In this document: positions 4,790 to 6,540 of the stretch, one piece after another | Numbering within the stretch: position 1 is the first letter of the stretch | How the letters are laid out: each line of letters starts with the position of its first letter | Assembly: GCA_030590525.1 (NCBI GenBank) | Contig: JAUUYI010000127.1 | Location: forward strand, 1 to 6,540 | Direction: 5' to 3' | DNA length: 6,540 nt | From: Sedimenticola sp. | GTDB lineage: Bacteria; Pseudomonadota; Gammaproteobacteria; Chromatiales; Chromatiaceae | Notes under the pieces: generated by a model | The model's input: only the letters and a program-made list of their open reading frames with translations | What the model was told of the DNA's origin: nothing | The model's database searches: none | Position numbers and translations under genes: made by a program

Positions 4790-6529
4790 AATGCCACTCC
4801 TGTACTGCTCTGCTTGCTCATTTACCGCGGCAAGTTTCACCTGCAAGGATTCAGCCTGCTGCCTGAAATGCCTGAGTTCACCCTCAAGATGCTCCAGCGC
4901 TTTCTGCCGGGTCTGTTGTTCAGACTCAAACTGGCCCTGCAGCTGTTGTTTTTCCTGTTCGCCGGTCTCGTTTTCTGTCTGCAGATTCTCACACTGGCCC
5001 TTTAGCCGCCCCAGATCCTGCTCGAACTGTTTTACCCGCTGTTCATACTCTTCCTGCAGGGCAGCATACTGATCCCGTAACAGCTGCTCTTCTTCTGCTT
5101 CGGACTCCACTTTCTTGTGCATGGAGGAGAATTGTGCTTCCGAATTCCTGACTTCGACCTCAAGTTGCTCAAGCTTCGAAAGCCGGATTTCCAGGTTACG
5201 CTCAGACTCCTGATGTGCGCTGATCTCCTTCCTGAGCCCTGCATTTTCCAGGCGCAACACTTCGAGTTCCTTCAGCTGTTCCCCTGCATGCCAGCCGCTA
5301 CCACCATTATCTTCAACAGTGTGCGCACTGGCTGCAACAACACCTGCTTCGCTGTCCACGTTAATATTTGCCGCCGATAATCCTGTTGCAGCCGCCTTAT
5401 GGTTACTATTGATATCAATGACAGTTGCGTCTTCATAACCGGTGTCTTGCATTTCTTCCTGCAGGTCCGCCTGCGTATTGGCATCGGGCGCAAGCCCGTT
5501 GAGCCCGCCATCCAGAACATAGACCTCGAATCCTTTATGGCTCAGAAGAAATGCAGCGGAAGAACTGCGTCGCCCGGTATCACAACAGATGACATATGTC
5601 GCATTAAAGACCAGTTCGGGAATTTCTGCCCGCAACCCGAATAGAGGAATATTGACACTGTCCTCAAAAGCGCTGGCCTCATATTCACCTGCAGAGCGAA
5701 CATCCAGCCAGACAGCACCCGCATCAACCATCCCGGCCGCCTTCTCGAAACTGACAGTATTGATGAGATGCTCCTGAAGGAGTTCAACAAAATCCTTCTT
5801 GGCCAGACTCATCAACACACCATCGGTGAGCATGGTAACGCTTGCATTACGCCGTGCATCGGAAACCAGCGCCTCTTCACCGAAGCAGTCCCCCGCGGAT
5901 AACTCGGCCAATTTTATAATCTCACCGTCCGCTGTGTCTTTACGGGTTACCGCACAACGCCCCTGGTGGATAGTATAGAAAAAGTCACCCTCATCACCCT
6001 GAGCAATAACTGTCTTGCCTGCACGCAGGGGCAATGACTGCATTTTCATCAGCAATCGCTGGATGATAGCCGGCGGGATCTTTATAAAGGCTTCTGACTG
6101 GAGAATGCGCGTCATCCAGTCTTCATCATCACCCGCCCTGATCTCGGTTACTTCGGCACCGGATGACTGGTCCCATGTCAGGAATACATCCAGCAGGCCC
6201 GAGTCGACCCGGGCTATAACAACTTTCGTCGCTGCACGTGCGGACAGTGGGCGCGGTTGCTGGTTGGCGACGGGATAACGGCTAATATCAGTACCTGCCT
6301 CAACCTCGCTGGTAACCTTCCTGTGACCGTCGATCAGATTTATCTTCCCGTCCAGGAGATAAATGGACTGGTTGTCGCGGTCACCCTTGCGGAACAGGTA
6401 ACGGCCCTTCCGCACCTCCTCGATCACGATTTTTTTGGAAATCTCCGCGAAACGTGTTTCCGACAGGGCATTAAGTGGCACCAGCTCCTGAAGGTTCTTT
6501 TTATCAGCCTGTTTTATCGCAGCGCCCAT
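4583..6529 (-). CDS. CNB-CNB-rhodanese-coiled-coil protein, C-terminus replaced at a junction
   Basis: The open frame gives 648 residues. An N-terminal cyclic-nucleotide-binding-like domain (about 10-125, GRYLFRKGDRDNQSIYLLDG at 42-61) is degenerate and lacks a phosphate-binding cassette. A second one (about 138-255) has the better cassette GDCFGEEALVSDARRNASV (213-231) with Gly-Glu and Arg retained. A single rhodanese domain follows (about 260-347, WLDVRSAGEYEASAFEDSVN), with active loop Cys316-DTGRRS intact. A low-complexity linker (350-415) and a Glu/Gln-rich coiled coil (416-578) come next. It has no signal peptide or membrane segment, so it is probably cytosolic, sensing a nucleotide or related ligand and handling sulfane sulfur or acting as a scaffold; these roles are inferred from domains. 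From about residue 580 to the stop the sequence is antisense to the channel fragment, so the natural C-terminus is lost. ATG 6529 has a GGA eight bases upstream at the window edge; the frame is open further upstream, so an earlier start cannot be excluded. Base composition is visibly less GC-rich than pqiAB. Confidence 0.82.
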   Translation of the reverse strand: MGAAIKQADKKNLQELVPLNALSETRFAEISKKIVIEEVRKGRYLFRKGDRDNQSIYLLDGKINLIDGHRKVTSEVEAGTDISRYPVANQQPRPLSARAATKVVIARVDSGLLDVFLTWDQSSGAEVTEIRAGDDEDWMTRILQSEAFIKIPPAIIQRLLMKMQSLPLRAGKTVIAQGDEGDFFYTIHQGRCAVTRKDTADGEIIKLAELSAGDCFGEEALVSDARRNASVTMLTDGVLMSLAKKDFVELLQEHLINTVSFEKAAGMVDAGAVWLDVRSAGEYEASAFEDSVNIPLFGLRAEIPELVFNATYVICCDTGRRSSSAAFLLSHKGFEVYVLDGGLNGLAPDANTQADLQEEMQDTGYEDATVIDINSNHKAAATGLSAANINVDSEAGVVAASAHTVEDNGGSGWHAGEQLKELEVLRLENAGLRKEISAHQESERNLEIRLSKLEQLEVEVRNSEAQFSSMHKKVESEAEEEQLLRDQYAALQEEYEQRVKQFEQDLGRLKGQCENLQTENETGEQEKQQLQGQFESEQQTRQKALEHLEGELRHFRQQAESLQVKLAAVNEQAEQYRSGIEVKHAIGNCTTRGTPVLVTQQLKKGIARRQEAVQCRSGTGQVQWLQRVPGIGRTGNGQPQRQQQHADM

Positions 6530-6540
6530 ATACTGTTTCC

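Noticed and set aside
4790..5005. Hydrophobic Leu-rich C-terminus of the + strand frame from 4559, looking like membrane helices
   Set aside because: It is the complement of Gln/Glu codons of the coiled coil on the minus strand, so the hydrophobicity is an artefact.

Overview
The window looks like chromosomal DNA from a gammaproteobacterium of moderately high GC. The evidence is a diderm envelope system (PqiA/PqiB), a periplasmic solute-binding protein, and small palindromic intergenic repeats of the kind common in environmental gammaproteobacteria. A sulfur-oxidising or related marine/sediment lineage is a guess from the repeat style and the rhodanese/cyclic-nucleotide-binding protein, not something the sequence proves.

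Layout, left to right. (1) Positions 1-611 hold the C-terminal two thirds or so of a family 3 amino-acid-type periplasmic binding protein, cut by the window edge. (2) Positions 612-929 are non-coding. They hold a GC-rich hairpin just after the stop, a 78-bp palindromic repeat whose arms are themselves palindromic, and a possible promoter with a perfect TATAAT box. (3) Positions 930-3848 form a tight + strand operon: two half-size PqiA proteins overlapping by GTGA, then PqiB overlapping the second half by 8 nt. PqiA is the inner-membrane part and PqiB the periplasm-spanning MCE protein of a lipid-trafficking/envelope-integrity system. (4) Positions 3849-4558 contain no intact gene. In order they hold a (GTCAGRA)4 tandem repeat with an inverted partner, a decayed and rearranged pqiC remnant lying antisense to pqiAB, a roughly 130-bp MITE-like palindrome flanked by a perfect 12-bp direct repeat, and an intrinsic terminator. 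(5) At 4559 a gene starts with a good ribosome binding site and signal peptide and resembles the N-terminus of an MscS-type mechanosensitive channel, but it stops being plausible after about 75 codons. (6) From 6529 leftwards on the minus strand runs a multidomain protein (two cyclic-nucleotide-binding-like domains, a rhodanese domain with its catalytic Cys, a long coiled coil). It also stops making sense at the same place, about 4780-4800.

The most notable points are the tail-to-tail junction near 4780-4800, where two unrelated genes both lose their 3' ends, and the broken, inverted pqiC beside an otherwise complete pqiAAB operon. Together with the repeats, 3849-4800 reads as a rearrangement-prone scar. 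I did not find a convincing new multi-gene system. The CNB-CNB-rhodanese-coiled-coil protein is the most unusual gene.
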